A stretch of DNA of 64,000 bases from JAZKGA01 sp040386235 (lineage in GTDB: Bacteria; Pseudomonadota; Alphaproteobacteria; Micavibrionales; Micavibrionaceae). The position numbers and the translations under genes are program-made. Below are positions 18,085-26,512 of the stretch, piece by piece; position 1 is the stretch's first letter; every line of letters starts with the position of its first letter. The stretch covers positions 620,001 to 684,000 of the forward strand of contig JAZKGA010000001.1 in the NCBI GenBank assembly GCA_040386235.1, read 5' to 3'. A model generated the notes under the pieces. That model worked only from the letters and a program-made list of their open reading frames with translations. It ran no database searches and was not told the origin of the DNA.

Positions 18085-18112
18085 TTGTTATTTCATGCGG
18101 GTAAACTATACC
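18085..18112 (+). promoter_or_regulatory. Candidate sigma70-type promoter for pal
   Basis: TTGTTA (18085-18090) and TATACC (18107-18112) with 16-base spacing lie 70 bases before the pal start, in the gap after the SirB1-like gene. The match is moderate. Confidence 0.4.
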
Positions 18113-18182
18113 TTTTGTATGGCTGCGGCATCTGATTCGCGGCCTGACTGAATTATAACCGCATAACATCATGGAGTATCCA

Positions 18183-18710
18183 ATGCCTTTCCGCCTTTTG
18201 CTTGTTCTCGCGTTGCTGTTTACCGCAACTGCCTGTTCTGATTCAACAACAGAAGACGGTCTGGCCGTTTCCAGCGATCAAACCGGCATGACCAACCCGG
18301 ATGGCCAATATGGCACAGGGGCTGGTACAGGATCTGTTGACGGCTCAATCGTCCCAGGATCACAGCAAGACCTGGCGCAAAACGTCGGCGACCGCATTTT
18401 CTTCGCGTATGACAGCTATGACCTGTCACCAGAAGCCCGCGCGACACTGGATCGTCAGGCACAATGGTTGAACCAATACGGTCAACTGTCGATCACGATC
18501 GAAGGTCACGCTGATGAACGCGGTACCCGTGAATACAACATCGCTTTGGGTGAGAAGCGCGCGAATACTGTGAAAAATTACCTGAGCGGCCTGGGCGTTT
18601 CCGGCAGCCGCCTGTCGGTGATCTCATACGGTAAAGAACGCCCTGAGATTCCCGATGCAACACCTGGCGCATGGGCGCAGAACCGTCGTTCTGTAACCGT
18701 CGTCAACTAA
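18183..18710 (+). CDS. pal: Peptidoglycan-associated lipoprotein Pal
   Basis: 175 residues. The ATG at 18183 is preferred over the upstream ATG at 18171 because GGAG lies 6 bases before it and the signal peptide then starts MPFRLLLVL. Lipobox TATAC gives Cys18. After a Gly/Thr-rich linker comes the OmpA-like domain with FAYDSYDLSPEA and the diaminopimelate-binding loop IEGHADERGTREYNIALGEKRA. Pal ties the outer membrane to peptidoglycan as part of Tol-Pal. cpoB follows at once; tolQRAB are not in this window. Confidence 0.95.
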   Translation: MPFRLLLVLALLFTATACSDSTTEDGLAVSSDQTGMTNPDGQYGTGAGTGSVDGSIVPGSQQDLAQNVGDRIFFAYDSYDLSPEARATLDRQAQWLNQYGQLSITIEGHADERGTREYNIALGEKRANTVKNYLSGLGVSGSRLSVISYGKERPEIPDATPGAWAQNRRSVTVVN

Positions 18711-18722
18711 GCGGAGGCTTGC

Positions 18723-19664
18723 CTGCTTACGCGCGCAACATCTGTTAAATTTTTAAGTCGGGCCGTGCTTTGTACGGCCTGCCTTATTTTGTCCGCTGTG
18801 CCGTCCGTTATGGCGCAATCATCCCAGGACGTGGTTCAGCGTATTGACCGACTGGAACGGGAATTGACAACTTTGAATGCTGCGACCTATCGCGATGGCA
18901 AAACGCCTGTCGCGGCGGCGCCAGCCAGCAATACCGCAATGGCCGATATCCAGTCCCGCCTGGACAGCATGGAAACCCAGATGCGGGACATGACAGGGAA
19001 GATTGAAGAAGCGCAGCATAAGGCTCAACAGGCTGAAGACGCGTTAGCCCGCTATAAGACAGACGCTGAAATGCGCCTGAAAGTCTTGGAAGACAAAGCG
19101 TTAAATGTGCCGGATCGTGCGGCCACAAACACCCCTGATCCTGCCGCACAAAATGCCACAGACACCACAAAGCCGTTTAACCCACCACCCACAGAAACCG
19201 GCGATATCAATGCACCGGCCCCGGCGGACTCGCCGACCTCTAAAACGCTCGGTTCGGTGACGTCGGATGCGAAATTGCAGGATGCCGCCACGGTCTATGA
19301 AGATGCGTATGCGCTGTTGAAACAGGGCAATCATGCACGCGCCCAATCAGGATTTCAGAACTTCCTGAAAGCGTATCCTGACCATCCTTTGGCGGCCAAT
19401 GCGTCTTACTGGCACGCCGAAACATATTACGCAAAAAATGATTTCAAGACGGCGTCGCGCCTGTTTGCCGAAAGCTATAAGAAATATCCGAAAGGTCCGA
19501 AAGCAGCGGACAGCGTCCTGAAACTGGGCCTGTCTTTGGCCGGCGAAGGCAAAAATCAGGATGCGTGCATTGCGTTGAAGCAACTGGGCACAGCGTTTAA
19601 AAATGCTGAAGCCGCAGTGCAACGACGTGCCGCGCAGGAAAAAACCAAGCTTGGTTGCGCTTAA
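18723..19664 (+). CDS. cpoB: Tol-Pal system coordinator CpoB (YbgF), probable CTG start
   Basis: Periplasmic partner of Tol-Pal that couples it to peptidoglycan synthesis. Residues after the signal peptide form a coiled coil (VVQRIDRLERELTTLNA and RLDSMETQMRDM), then a Pro/Thr/Asp-rich linker and TPR repeats (DAYALLKQGNHARAQSGF, ASYWHAETYYAKNDF). The only canonical start in frame is a GTG at 18765, which has no ribosome site and yields a signal peptide without a basic N-region. A CTG at 18723 lies 5 bases after GGAGG and restores that region (TRATSVKFLSR), so CTG initiation is proposed. The body is certain; the start is inferred. Confidence 0.9.
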   Translation: MLTRATSVKFLSRAVLCTACLILSAVPSVMAQSSQDVVQRIDRLERELTTLNAATYRDGKTPVAAAPASNTAMADIQSRLDSMETQMRDMTGKIEEAQHKAQQAEDALARYKTDAEMRLKVLEDKALNVPDRAATNTPDPAAQNATDTTKPFNPPPTETGDINAPAPADSPTSKTLGSVTSDAKLQDAATVYEDAYALLKQGNHARAQSGFQNFLKAYPDHPLAANASYWHAETYYAKNDFKTASRLFAESYKKYPKGPKAADSVLKLGLSLAGEGKNQDACIALKQLGTAFKNAEAAVQRRAAQEKTKLGCA

Positions 19665-20679
19665 CCACCCCTTTTTTACAACATGTCTGCCTGATGCGAC
19701 CGGCTTTGCTGTTGGTGTGTCTGGTGGTGCGGACAGTATGGCGTTGCTCCATCTACTTTCCTGCTGGCGGGAAAGTCTGGGGTCGCAAGGTCCTGTTATT
19801 CATGCCCTGATCGTCGATCATGGCCTGCGCGCAGAAAGCGCGACAGAGGCGGCCCAGGTCGCAACCCAAATTGCCGCATGGCCGCATGTGCGGCCGTATG
19901 TCCTGACCTGGACAAAGCCCTTTAAGCCCGCCGCAAAAATCCAGGAAGCCGCCCGCCTGGCGCGTCATGCGCTGTTGGCCCAATTCTGCCGCGATCACGA
20001 TCTGGATGTCTTATGCCTGGGGCATCACGCCGATGACCAATGCGAAACATTTCTGATGCGCCTGGCGGCGGGCAGTGGCCTTGATGGGTTGGGCGGTATG
20101 CATGATGTGGCTCCTGCTTTGGATGGTGATGATATCCGTATCCTGCGCCCGTTACTTGATGCCACCCATGCCGATCTGGTGGCCTATTGCCACTCTCACG
20201 CTGTTGCATGGATCGAAGACCCAAGTAACAGCAATCCAGCCTTTGCCCGTGTCCGTTTGCGGGCGGCACAGGATATCCTGGCGCGGGAGGGGTTGAGCGC
20301 CGAACGGATCGGCCAGACAGCCAAACGCCTACAGCGCGCGCGTGAGGCACTGGATTGGGCGGTGGCACAGTGGTGGGAACACCATACCCACACGACGGGA
20401 AACGATATCGCCCTGGATTTAAACCTGTTGCGGACTGTGCCGTTCGATATGCAATTGCGGGTCACGTTACGGGCCGTTGGCCTTATGGTTCCCGATAAGC
20501 CATATCCTGCAAGGCTGGAGGCCCTAGAGCGCCTTTTACCAGACCTTCTGGCCCGAAACACCCCGGGATCATTGGCGTATGCCGGATGCCTGCTGCATGT
20601 GCGCCCTAAAACAGGGCAGTTGACGGTCTGTCGCGAGAAAAATCTGAGCGACCATCAGTCTGCGAATGTTTCCACCTAA
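19651..20679 (+). CDS. tilS: tRNA(Ile)-lysidine synthase
   Basis: About 342 residues from a TTG at 19651; an in-frame ATG at 19603 would give 358, but its extra residues are antisense-like and overlap cpoB by 62 bases. The PP-loop GVSGGADSMALLHLL binds ATP, and CLGHHADDQCETFLMRLAAGSGLDGLGGM is the second signature. TilS converts C34 of tRNA-Ile(CAU) to lysidine, essential for reading AUA. It overlaps the end of cpoB in another frame and precedes ftsH, the usual pal-cpoB-tilS-ftsH order. Confidence 0.94.
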   Translation: MVALNHPFFTTCLPDATGFAVGVSGGADSMALLHLLSCWRESLGSQGPVIHALIVDHGLRAESATEAAQVATQIAAWPHVRPYVLTWTKPFKPAAKIQEAARLARHALLAQFCRDHDLDVLCLGHHADDQCETFLMRLAAGSGLDGLGGMHDVAPALDGDDIRILRPLLDATHADLVAYCHSHAVAWIEDPSNSNPAFARVRLRAAQDILAREGLSAERIGQTAKRLQRAREALDWAVAQWWEHHTHTTGNDIALDLNLLRTVPFDMQLRVTLRAVGLMVPDKPYPARLEALERLLPDLLARNTPGSLAYAGCLLHVRPKTGQLTVCREKNLSDHQSANVST

Positions 20680-20741
20680 TTCACTTGTTTTCACGCCTTT
20701 TTGGCGTATTTATAGTACAATAGAAAATCAAAGGTGCGCAG

Positions 20742-22655
20742 ATGAATGGAATGGGTCGAAATATTTTAGCCTGGTTGGGGATTGTCCTGCTTCTGGCATT
20801 TGTATTCAACGGTATGCAGGGCGGCACATCCGGTAAGAATGCCACGACCCAGGCACTGGCCTATTCCGACTTTATGGAAGCGGCCAAGGGCGGCACTGTT
20901 GCTGACATCGTTATCAAGGGCCGCGAAATTACCGGCCACTACGCCAATTCATCTGACGGCTTTAAAACCCTGGTTCCTGAGGGCGAGAATGTCGTTGAAC
21001 GCCTGACGGGCACCCAAGTCCGGATTAAGGCGGAACAGCCGGATGCGGAACAGATCAGCCTGCTGGGCATCCTTATCTCATGGTTCCCCATGATCCTGTT
21101 AATCGCCGTCTGGATTTTCTTTATGCGACAAATGCAGGGTCGGGGCGGCGGCGCGATGGGCTTTGGTAAAAGCCGCGCGAAATTGCTGACGGAACATCAG
21201 GGCCGCGTGACGTTTGCCGATGTGGCCGGCGTTGAAGAAGCCAAGACCGAATTGCAGGAAGTGGTTGAATTTTTGAAAGACCCTCAGAAATTTCAACGCC
21301 TGGGCGGGAAGATTCCAACCGGCGCCTTGCTGGTCGGACCACCTGGAACGGGTAAAACATTGATTGCCCGCGCTGTTGCGGGTGAGGCCAACGTGCCGTT
21401 CTTTACCATTTCCGGATCGGATTTCGTTGAAATGTTCGTCGGTGTTGGCGCGTCCCGCGTGCGTGACATGTTTGAACAGGGCAAGAAAAACGCACCCTGT
21501 ATCATTTTTATTGATGAGATTGACGCTGTCGGCCGTCATCGTGGCGCAGGCCTGGGTGGCGGAAATGACGAGCGGGAACAGACACTGAACCAATTGCTGG
21601 TTGAAATGGATGGGTTCGAGGGGAATGACAGCGTTATTATTATCGCCGCGACCAACCGCCCTGACGTTCTGGACCCTGCATTGTTACGTCCTGGTCGCTT
21701 TGACCGCCAGGTGGTGATCCCCAATCCGGACGTTAAGGGCCGGGAAGAAATCCTGAAAGTCCATATGCGGAAAGTCCCGCTGGCCAAGAATGTTGATGCA
21801 CGTGTGATTGCGCGTGGGACACCGGGCTTTTCAGGGGCGGATCTGGCCAACCTGGTGAACGAGGCTGCGCTGCTGGCCGCGCGTCGCGATAAACGCTTGG
21901 TGGGTATGGAAGAATTTGAAGAAGCAAAAGACAAGGTGATGATGGGCGCGGAACGACGGTCGCTGGCCATGACGGATAATGAGAAGAAACTGACCGCGTA
22001 TCATGAAGCCGGACATGCCATTCTGGCCGTGCATGAACCGGAATCCGATCCGATTCACAAGGCGACAATCGTGCCGCGTGGTCGTGCTTTGGGGATGGTG
22101 ATGCGCCTGCCGGAAGGGGACCGTATTTCCCTGTCCAAGGCAAAGTTGGAGGCTGATCTGGTTGTTGCAATGGGCGGCCGGATTGCCGAAGAAATCATCT
22201 TTGGCGCGGAACAGGTCACCACGGGTGCCTCAAGCGATATTAAAATGGCCACTGATCTGGCGCGCCGGATGGTGACGGAATGGGGCATGAGTGAGAAACT
22301 CGGCTTTATCCGGTATGCCGCAGACCAGGAAGAAGTGTTTCTGGGCCATTCCGTGACACAAAGCAAAACGATGTCAGACACGACTGCTGCGATCGTTGAT
22401 GCGGAAATTCGCACGATTGTTGAGAATGCATACCAGCGTGCCTACACGAAAATCCAGACGCATATCGCGGACCTGCATATCGTGGCCAAGGCGTTGCTGG
22501 AATACGAAATGCTGACTGGCGATGAAATCCGCGCCTTGATGCGGGGTGAGACGTTGAAGCGAGATAATGATGATGCCGATCCGGCCCCGCGTCCGCGCGC
22601 GTCCATTACCCTGGGCGGCAATGGCCTGCAACCATCGGAAGTCCCGTCGGCGTAG
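20742..22655 (+). CDS. ftsH: ATP-dependent zinc metalloprotease FtsH
   Basis: 637 residues with ribosome site AAAGGTG. Transmembrane segments lie at residues 8-20 and about 108-128, bracketing a periplasmic loop. The AAA domain has Walker A GPPGTGKT (199-206), FIDEIDAVGRHRG and the second-region-of-homology Arg residues (RPGRFDRQ). The zinc site is HEAGH (421-425), followed by the downstream Asp region (TTGASSDIKMATDLAR). FtsH degrades misassembled membrane proteins and short-lived regulators such as LpxC or sigma32. It is of normal length with an extended disordered tail. Confidence 0.98.
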   Translation: MNGMGRNILAWLGIVLLLAFVFNGMQGGTSGKNATTQALAYSDFMEAAKGGTVADIVIKGREITGHYANSSDGFKTLVPEGENVVERLTGTQVRIKAEQPDAEQISLLGILISWFPMILLIAVWIFFMRQMQGRGGGAMGFGKSRAKLLTEHQGRVTFADVAGVEEAKTELQEVVEFLKDPQKFQRLGGKIPTGALLVGPPGTGKTLIARAVAGEANVPFFTISGSDFVEMFVGVGASRVRDMFEQGKKNAPCIIFIDEIDAVGRHRGAGLGGGNDEREQTLNQLLVEMDGFEGNDSVIIIAATNRPDVLDPALLRPGRFDRQVVIPNPDVKGREEILKVHMRKVPLAKNVDARVIARGTPGFSGADLANLVNEAALLAARRDKRLVGMEEFEEAKDKVMMGAERRSLAMTDNEKKLTAYHEAGHAILAVHEPESDPIHKATIVPRGRALGMVMRLPEGDRISLSKAKLEADLVVAMGGRIAEEIIFGAEQVTTGASSDIKMATDLARRMVTEWGMSEKLGFIRYAADQEEVFLGHSVTQSKTMSDTTAAIVDAEIRTIVENAYQRAYTKIQTHIADLHIVAKALLEYEMLTGDEIRALMRGETLKRDNDDADPAPRPRASITLGGNGLQPSEVPSA

Positions 22656-22694
22656 CGCAGCATAATCGTCAATTGCCAGCAGGGGATATTTGCG

Positions 22695-22726
22695 TGTATC
22701 ATGAAGTAGTTACTCCTTCTGATACA
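22695..22726. promoter_or_regulatory. Long intergenic hairpin between ftsH and the pseudokinase gene
   Basis: TGTATCA (22695-22701) and TGATACA (22720-22726) pair over 7 bp, and GAAG (22703-22706) with CTTC (22716-22719) over 4 bp, with one bulged T and a 9-base loop. No U-tract follows, so an operator or mRNA-processing element is more likely than a terminator. Confidence 0.45.
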
Positions 22727-22751
22727 TCTGGCCCCATGGCGCACATCCTGT

Positions 22752-24833
22752 ATGACACTTGATAATTCATCGGAAAACACTGCGACACCTTTGCCTGTAA
22801 AAGGGGATGGCGGCCGCGTTGTTTTATTAAAGGATGAGATCGAGATTTATCCGGATCGCCCCCTGAAAGGCCTGTTGCCAGAGGGGGTTCCCGTCTTTGC
22901 CGCCAAATCGCGTCGCGGGCCGAATGCGTATGCGGTGTTGTGCGACAAATACATCGTGCCGCGGCTGGAATATCTGACCAAATACTCGAATATCACCCAT
23001 GCAGGCGCATCACGCCTTTTGAATATGGGCGTTGTCGAATGGCCTGGCGATAATACCCAGCGTTTTGTCATGGTGTATGAACAAGGCCTGACCCGCCCGC
23101 TGGCAGCGTCCGAAGAGTCTATCGCCTTGGGCTGGTCGCCCGATGCGGTGCGAAGCCTGGTTAATCGTTACCTGCTGCCGGTCTTACGTGAACTTCATAC
23201 GTTGCAGATTCCGTTTGGTCACTTGCGCCTGACCAATATCTTTGTTGGAACGCCGCCGAACGAGCCGCTTCAGCCCACGACAATCGACAGGATGATGCTG
23301 GGCGACTGCTTGTGCCTGCCGCATGGATACCACCAGCCTGCGATATACGAGCCGATTGAGCGGGTCCTGACCGACCCGCTAGGGCGCGGTGAAGGCAGCC
23401 TTAGCGACGATATGTACGCCCTGGGTGTCTGTCTGGGCCTGATGGTGCGGACCGAAGATCCAAACCATGGTGTGTCCGCGCGTGAAGTTTTCTTACGTAA
23501 GGTTGAGCTGGGATCATTCTCAGCCATCATGGGGAAAAGCCGGGTAACAGGCACGCTGCTGGAATTGCTGCGCGGATTGCTGCTGGATGATCCGAAGCTG
23601 CGCTGGACGTTGGATGATGTGGCGCTGTGGACCGATGGCCGCCGCGTGACCCCGAAATCCAACCCGCCGAGCAAAGCAAAAGCGGCCCGTCCCCTGGAAT
23701 TTGCAGGACAGTCGATCACACGGCCTGTTCTTTTGTCCGTTGCAATGACTGAAAATGTGATTGAAGCGGTGAAGCTGATTGAAAGCAAAGAGCTGCAAAG
23801 CTGGATTGTCCGATCGCTCGAAGATAAGGCTTTAAGCAAGCAGGTTGACGAGGCCGTGGTTGCGGCCCGTGAACATGGAACGGGCGGTAATTACGCCGAT
23901 CGCCTGGTGACACATGTGGCGATGCTGTTGGCACCTAACCTGCCCATCACCTATCGCGGCCTGACATTTCTGCCTGATGCCTTTGGCCGGATGCTGGTTT
24001 ATTACTATGGCCGCGGGGCGCATCTGAACAGCTTTGCAGATGTTATCCGTTATCGCATGATCGAAATATGGATTGGGAATGCGCCTCATATCGGCTTTGA
24101 TGCTGTGTTACTGGATCAGCGTTTAACCGCTTGCCGTAACAGTTTAAAGCAGGTCACTGTTGGGTACGGCCTTGAACGCTGCGTCTATATTCTGGTACCC
24201 GAAGCGCCGTGTTTGTCTGAAACATTTCCCCGCCACTATTTATTCACGTCTGATGATATCATCATCGCTTTGGAAGACAGCCTAAGTCGGCATCAAAAAA
24301 TCGAGACGCCGTTTGATCGGCATGTTGCGGCGTTTTTATCCATGCACGATCCCGTCACGACGGATCCGCATCTGTATGAGTTAAACAGCACCGAGCCGCA
24401 CCGGCGGTTAGAGGCGATGCTGCAAATCCTGCGCAAACTTCAAATTCGTCACCGCAGCATGGGGTTTCCAATGGTCACCACCTGGTTGGGCGATTTGTTG
24501 CAGCCGCTTGCGGATCGCTTTCATGACCGCAGTTTGCGGGCCGGGATGCGGACGACAATTAATAAGTTGAAAGGCGGCGGTGAGATTGCGTCGCTGGCTT
24601 TGCTGCTGAATGATCCGCACAATAAAAAGCGCGACATGACCGAATTTGCTGCGGCCATGCATGAATACCGTGCGATTTCGCAGGAATATGTGCGCTTGTC
24701 TGTGGGCCTAGAGCGCAACAAGAAATATGGCTATGACAAGGGCCGCGAGGTTTCGGCGGCTATCTCAGCCCTGCTAAGTTTTGTTATTATCCTGCTGGTG
24801 ATGTTTTCCACGTATTTCGGGAAGGGACTGTAA
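22752..24833 (+). CDS. Membrane-anchored protein-kinase-like protein (probable pseudokinase)
   Basis: 693 residues. Residues about 60-300 follow the eukaryotic-like kinase fold: the helix-F motif SDDMYALGVCLGLM is clear, but the catalytic loop reads FGHLRLTNIF instead of HRDLKPxNI (Asp replaced by His, Lys by Arg, Asn kept) and the DFG position reads DCL. A glycine loop is not visible. Catalysis is therefore doubtful, and a scaffold or nucleotide-sensing role is inferred. Residues 320-660 are helical and unrecognised. A hydrophobic segment at about 668-688 anchors the C-terminus, leaving the kinase part cytoplasmic. The next membrane-protein gene starts inside its stop and tadE follows, placing it at the head of the Tad locus. 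Confidence 0.72.
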   Translation: MTLDNSSENTATPLPVKGDGGRVVLLKDEIEIYPDRPLKGLLPEGVPVFAAKSRRGPNAYAVLCDKYIVPRLEYLTKYSNITHAGASRLLNMGVVEWPGDNTQRFVMVYEQGLTRPLAASEESIALGWSPDAVRSLVNRYLLPVLRELHTLQIPFGHLRLTNIFVGTPPNEPLQPTTIDRMMLGDCLCLPHGYHQPAIYEPIERVLTDPLGRGEGSLSDDMYALGVCLGLMVRTEDPNHGVSAREVFLRKVELGSFSAIMGKSRVTGTLLELLRGLLLDDPKLRWTLDDVALWTDGRRVTPKSNPPSKAKAARPLEFAGQSITRPVLLSVAMTENVIEAVKLIESKELQSWIVRSLEDKALSKQVDEAVVAAREHGTGGNYADRLVTHVAMLLAPNLPITYRGLTFLPDAFGRMLVYYYGRGAHLNSFADVIRYRMIEIWIGNAPHIGFDAVLLDQRLTACRNSLKQVTVGYGLERCVYILVPEAPCLSETFPRHYLFTSDDIIIALEDSLSRHQKIETPFDRHVAAFLSMHDPVTTDPHLYELNSTEPHRRLEAMLQILRKLQIRHRSMGFPMVTTWLGDLLQPLADRFHDRSLRAGMRTTINKLKGGGEIASLALLLNDPHNKKRDMTEFAAAMHEYRAISQEYVRLSVGLERNKKYGYDKGREVSAAISALLSFVIILLVMFSTYFGKGL

Positions 24834-25336
24834 TGCAGTTCTTGAAAAAACAATTACTGATCGTCATGGCCTTGGTCGCGGCTGTTGTGTTCCTGTCCAG
24901 CACCATCATGCTTTTGATCGGCATGTTGCCCACAATTGTTGCGGTACTGTCGGATCGGTCGCCAAAGCGGTTGAAAACTGTCACCGTTGGCTGCCTGAAT
25001 TTCGCGGCGTGCTTTCCATTTTGGATGGATTTGATCACGTCCGGACATACGACGGAACAGGCGATGCACATGATTGGCCAGCCGACAACGATTATTGTCA
25101 TGTTCATGGGGGCTGGCGCCGGATACGGCCTTGAAATCTTCCTGACACAGATGGTCGCAAAACTGTCTGTTCAACAGGGATACAGCCGGTTGAAACGCAT
25201 TAAAGAACAGCAGCAGAAACTGCTTGAACGGTGGGGGCCAGAGGTGTCGGGCGATATCCCTTTGGACAATGCCGGCTTCCCGATGTCACGAGACAAACCG
25301 CGCCTTGCGGCCGATAATCCAACAAATGCAATATAA
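24833..25336 (+). CDS. Small inner-membrane protein coupled to the pseudokinase
   Basis: 167 residues whose ATG overlaps the pseudokinase stop (TAATG), so translation is coupled. Two hydrophobic segments are clear (about residues 7-35 and 84-105, the latter with MGAGAGYGLEIF), with a weaker hydrophobic stretch around 50-65. The last 55 residues are basic and soluble. No family is recognised. It probably works with the pseudokinase at the membrane; the link to the following tadE is suggested only by position. Confidence 0.7.
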   Translation: MQFLKKQLLIVMALVAAVVFLSSTIMLLIGMLPTIVAVLSDRSPKRLKTVTVGCLNFAACFPFWMDLITSGHTTEQAMHMIGQPTTIIVMFMGAGAGYGLEIFLTQMVAKLSVQQGYSRLKRIKEQQQKLLERWGPEVSGDIPLDNAGFPMSRDKPRLAADNPTNAI

Positions 25337-25394
25337 ATTGCAGGGAATGTTATCACTTTCACAATTCTTTTTGCGTTAGACTGGTGGGATAAGT

Positions 25395-25967
25395 GTGCTG
25401 CGGCAGGCTTTTAATAACGATATAACAAGCGGCATGGGTGTGGGGTTAAATTATTTTCTGCGGTCCGATAGGGGCGCAACGGCGGTTGAATTCGCCCTGG
25501 TGGCAGTACCGCTGATGTTCCTGTTAATCGGGATTATCGAGATGTCGCTTATGTTCGCAGGGATGAGTATCCTGCACGGCGCAACCAATGAAGGTGCGCG
25601 CCTGGTGCGAACGGGCCAGGTGCAAACGACGACAGGCGATCCAGAGGATTTGTTTCAGTCCGCGGTCTGTGCCCATGCTGATACGTTATTAAGGTGTGAT
25701 CAGCTGCAATATGAAGTGGTTCAGATACCGTCATTTTCGAGTGTCGGGTCATTTGAGCCGCAGGTGGATGCAGACGGTGATTTCGTCCCGCGCAGTTTCG
25801 ATGCAGGCGGGGTGAATGACACGGTGTTGATCCGTACATATTATCGCTATCCGCTGCTGACGCCTTTTATTGGACAGCTGCTGGCGGATGGTCCGAATAA
25901 CACGCGTATTATGATGAGTACGATCGTATTGCAGACCGAACCATATGCGTTAGAGGAAGAAGAATGA
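25395..25967 (+). CDS. tadE: TadE-like pilus assembly protein
   Basis: 190 residues from a GTG; an ATG at 25434 is an alternative. The N-terminal pseudopilin segment RGATAVEFALVAVPLMFLLIGIIEM carries the TadE motif with the conserved Glu after the prepilin-peptidase site, followed by the soluble domain with two Cys. TadE is a minor pseudopilin needed for Tad (Flp) pilus assembly. Its last bases overlap the start of the next gene. Confidence 0.88.
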   Translation: MLRQAFNNDITSGMGVGLNYFLRSDRGATAVEFALVAVPLMFLLIGIIEMSLMFAGMSILHGATNEGARLVRTGQVQTTTGDPEDLFQSAVCAHADTLLRCDQLQYEVVQIPSFSSVGSFEPQVDADGDFVPRSFDAGGVNDTVLIRTYYRYPLLTPFIGQLLADGPNNTRIMMSTIVLQTEPYALEEEE

Positions 25968-26512
25968 AGCGGGGATGTGTCATGACTGTGTTGCACCGAC
26001 TGCGTACCTTTCGCGCGGGTAAGGACGGCACTGCGCTGATCGAGGCGGCATTGCTGATTCCCGTTATGTTGACATTGCTGATGGGGATTTATGATATCGG
26101 GAATGGAATCATGCTTAATCAACGCACGATCACGGCCTCGCAGGTTGCTGCTGACCTGATCTCACGCGATTTTACCGTGACAAGCGGTCAAGTGAACGAA
26201 GTTATTGCCGCCGCGCGGTTAAGTTTTCAGCCCTATGCATCCGGTACAATGGGCATTGATATCGCCAGCGTGGAATTTGATGATCAGGAACGTCCTGTGG
26301 TGCTGTGGCGGGAAACGCGCAACATGGCACCGAACCAAGCGGCGGTCAGCAGTGTTCAAGGGTTGGGGGAAGAAGGCGATGGGCTGATCATTGTCACTAT
26401 TCGCTATACCTATGTGCCGCATTTCGGGCAGATGTTTATGAATGCATTTAATATGCAGGAAGTGGCGTTTACACGTGGCCGCCGCTCCCCAACTGTGGAG
26501 TACGCCGGATGA
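25964..26512 (+). CDS. tadF: TadF/TadE-like minor pseudopilin
   Basis: 182 residues starting in the tadE stop (GAATGA). The N-terminal segment DGTALIEAALLIPVMLTLLMGIYDIGNG is a TadE-family hydrophobic helix with its conserved Glu. The remainder is a single soluble domain. The second TadE-type gene of a Tad locus is commonly called tadF. The order tadE-tadF-tadG with overlaps supports one translated block. Confidence 0.82.
   Translation: MKRGCVMTVLHRLRTFRAGKDGTALIEAALLIPVMLTLLMGIYDIGNGIMLNQRTITASQVAADLISRDFTVTSGQVNEVIAAARLSFQPYASGTMGIDIASVEFDDQERPVVLWRETRNMAPNQAAVSSVQGLGEEGDGLIIVTIRYTYVPHFGQMFMNAFNMQEVAFTRGRRSPTVEYAG

Noticed and set aside
22752..24833. Active serine/threonine kinase
   Set aside because: Catalytic Asp and the DFG motif are not preserved, so only the fold is claimed.
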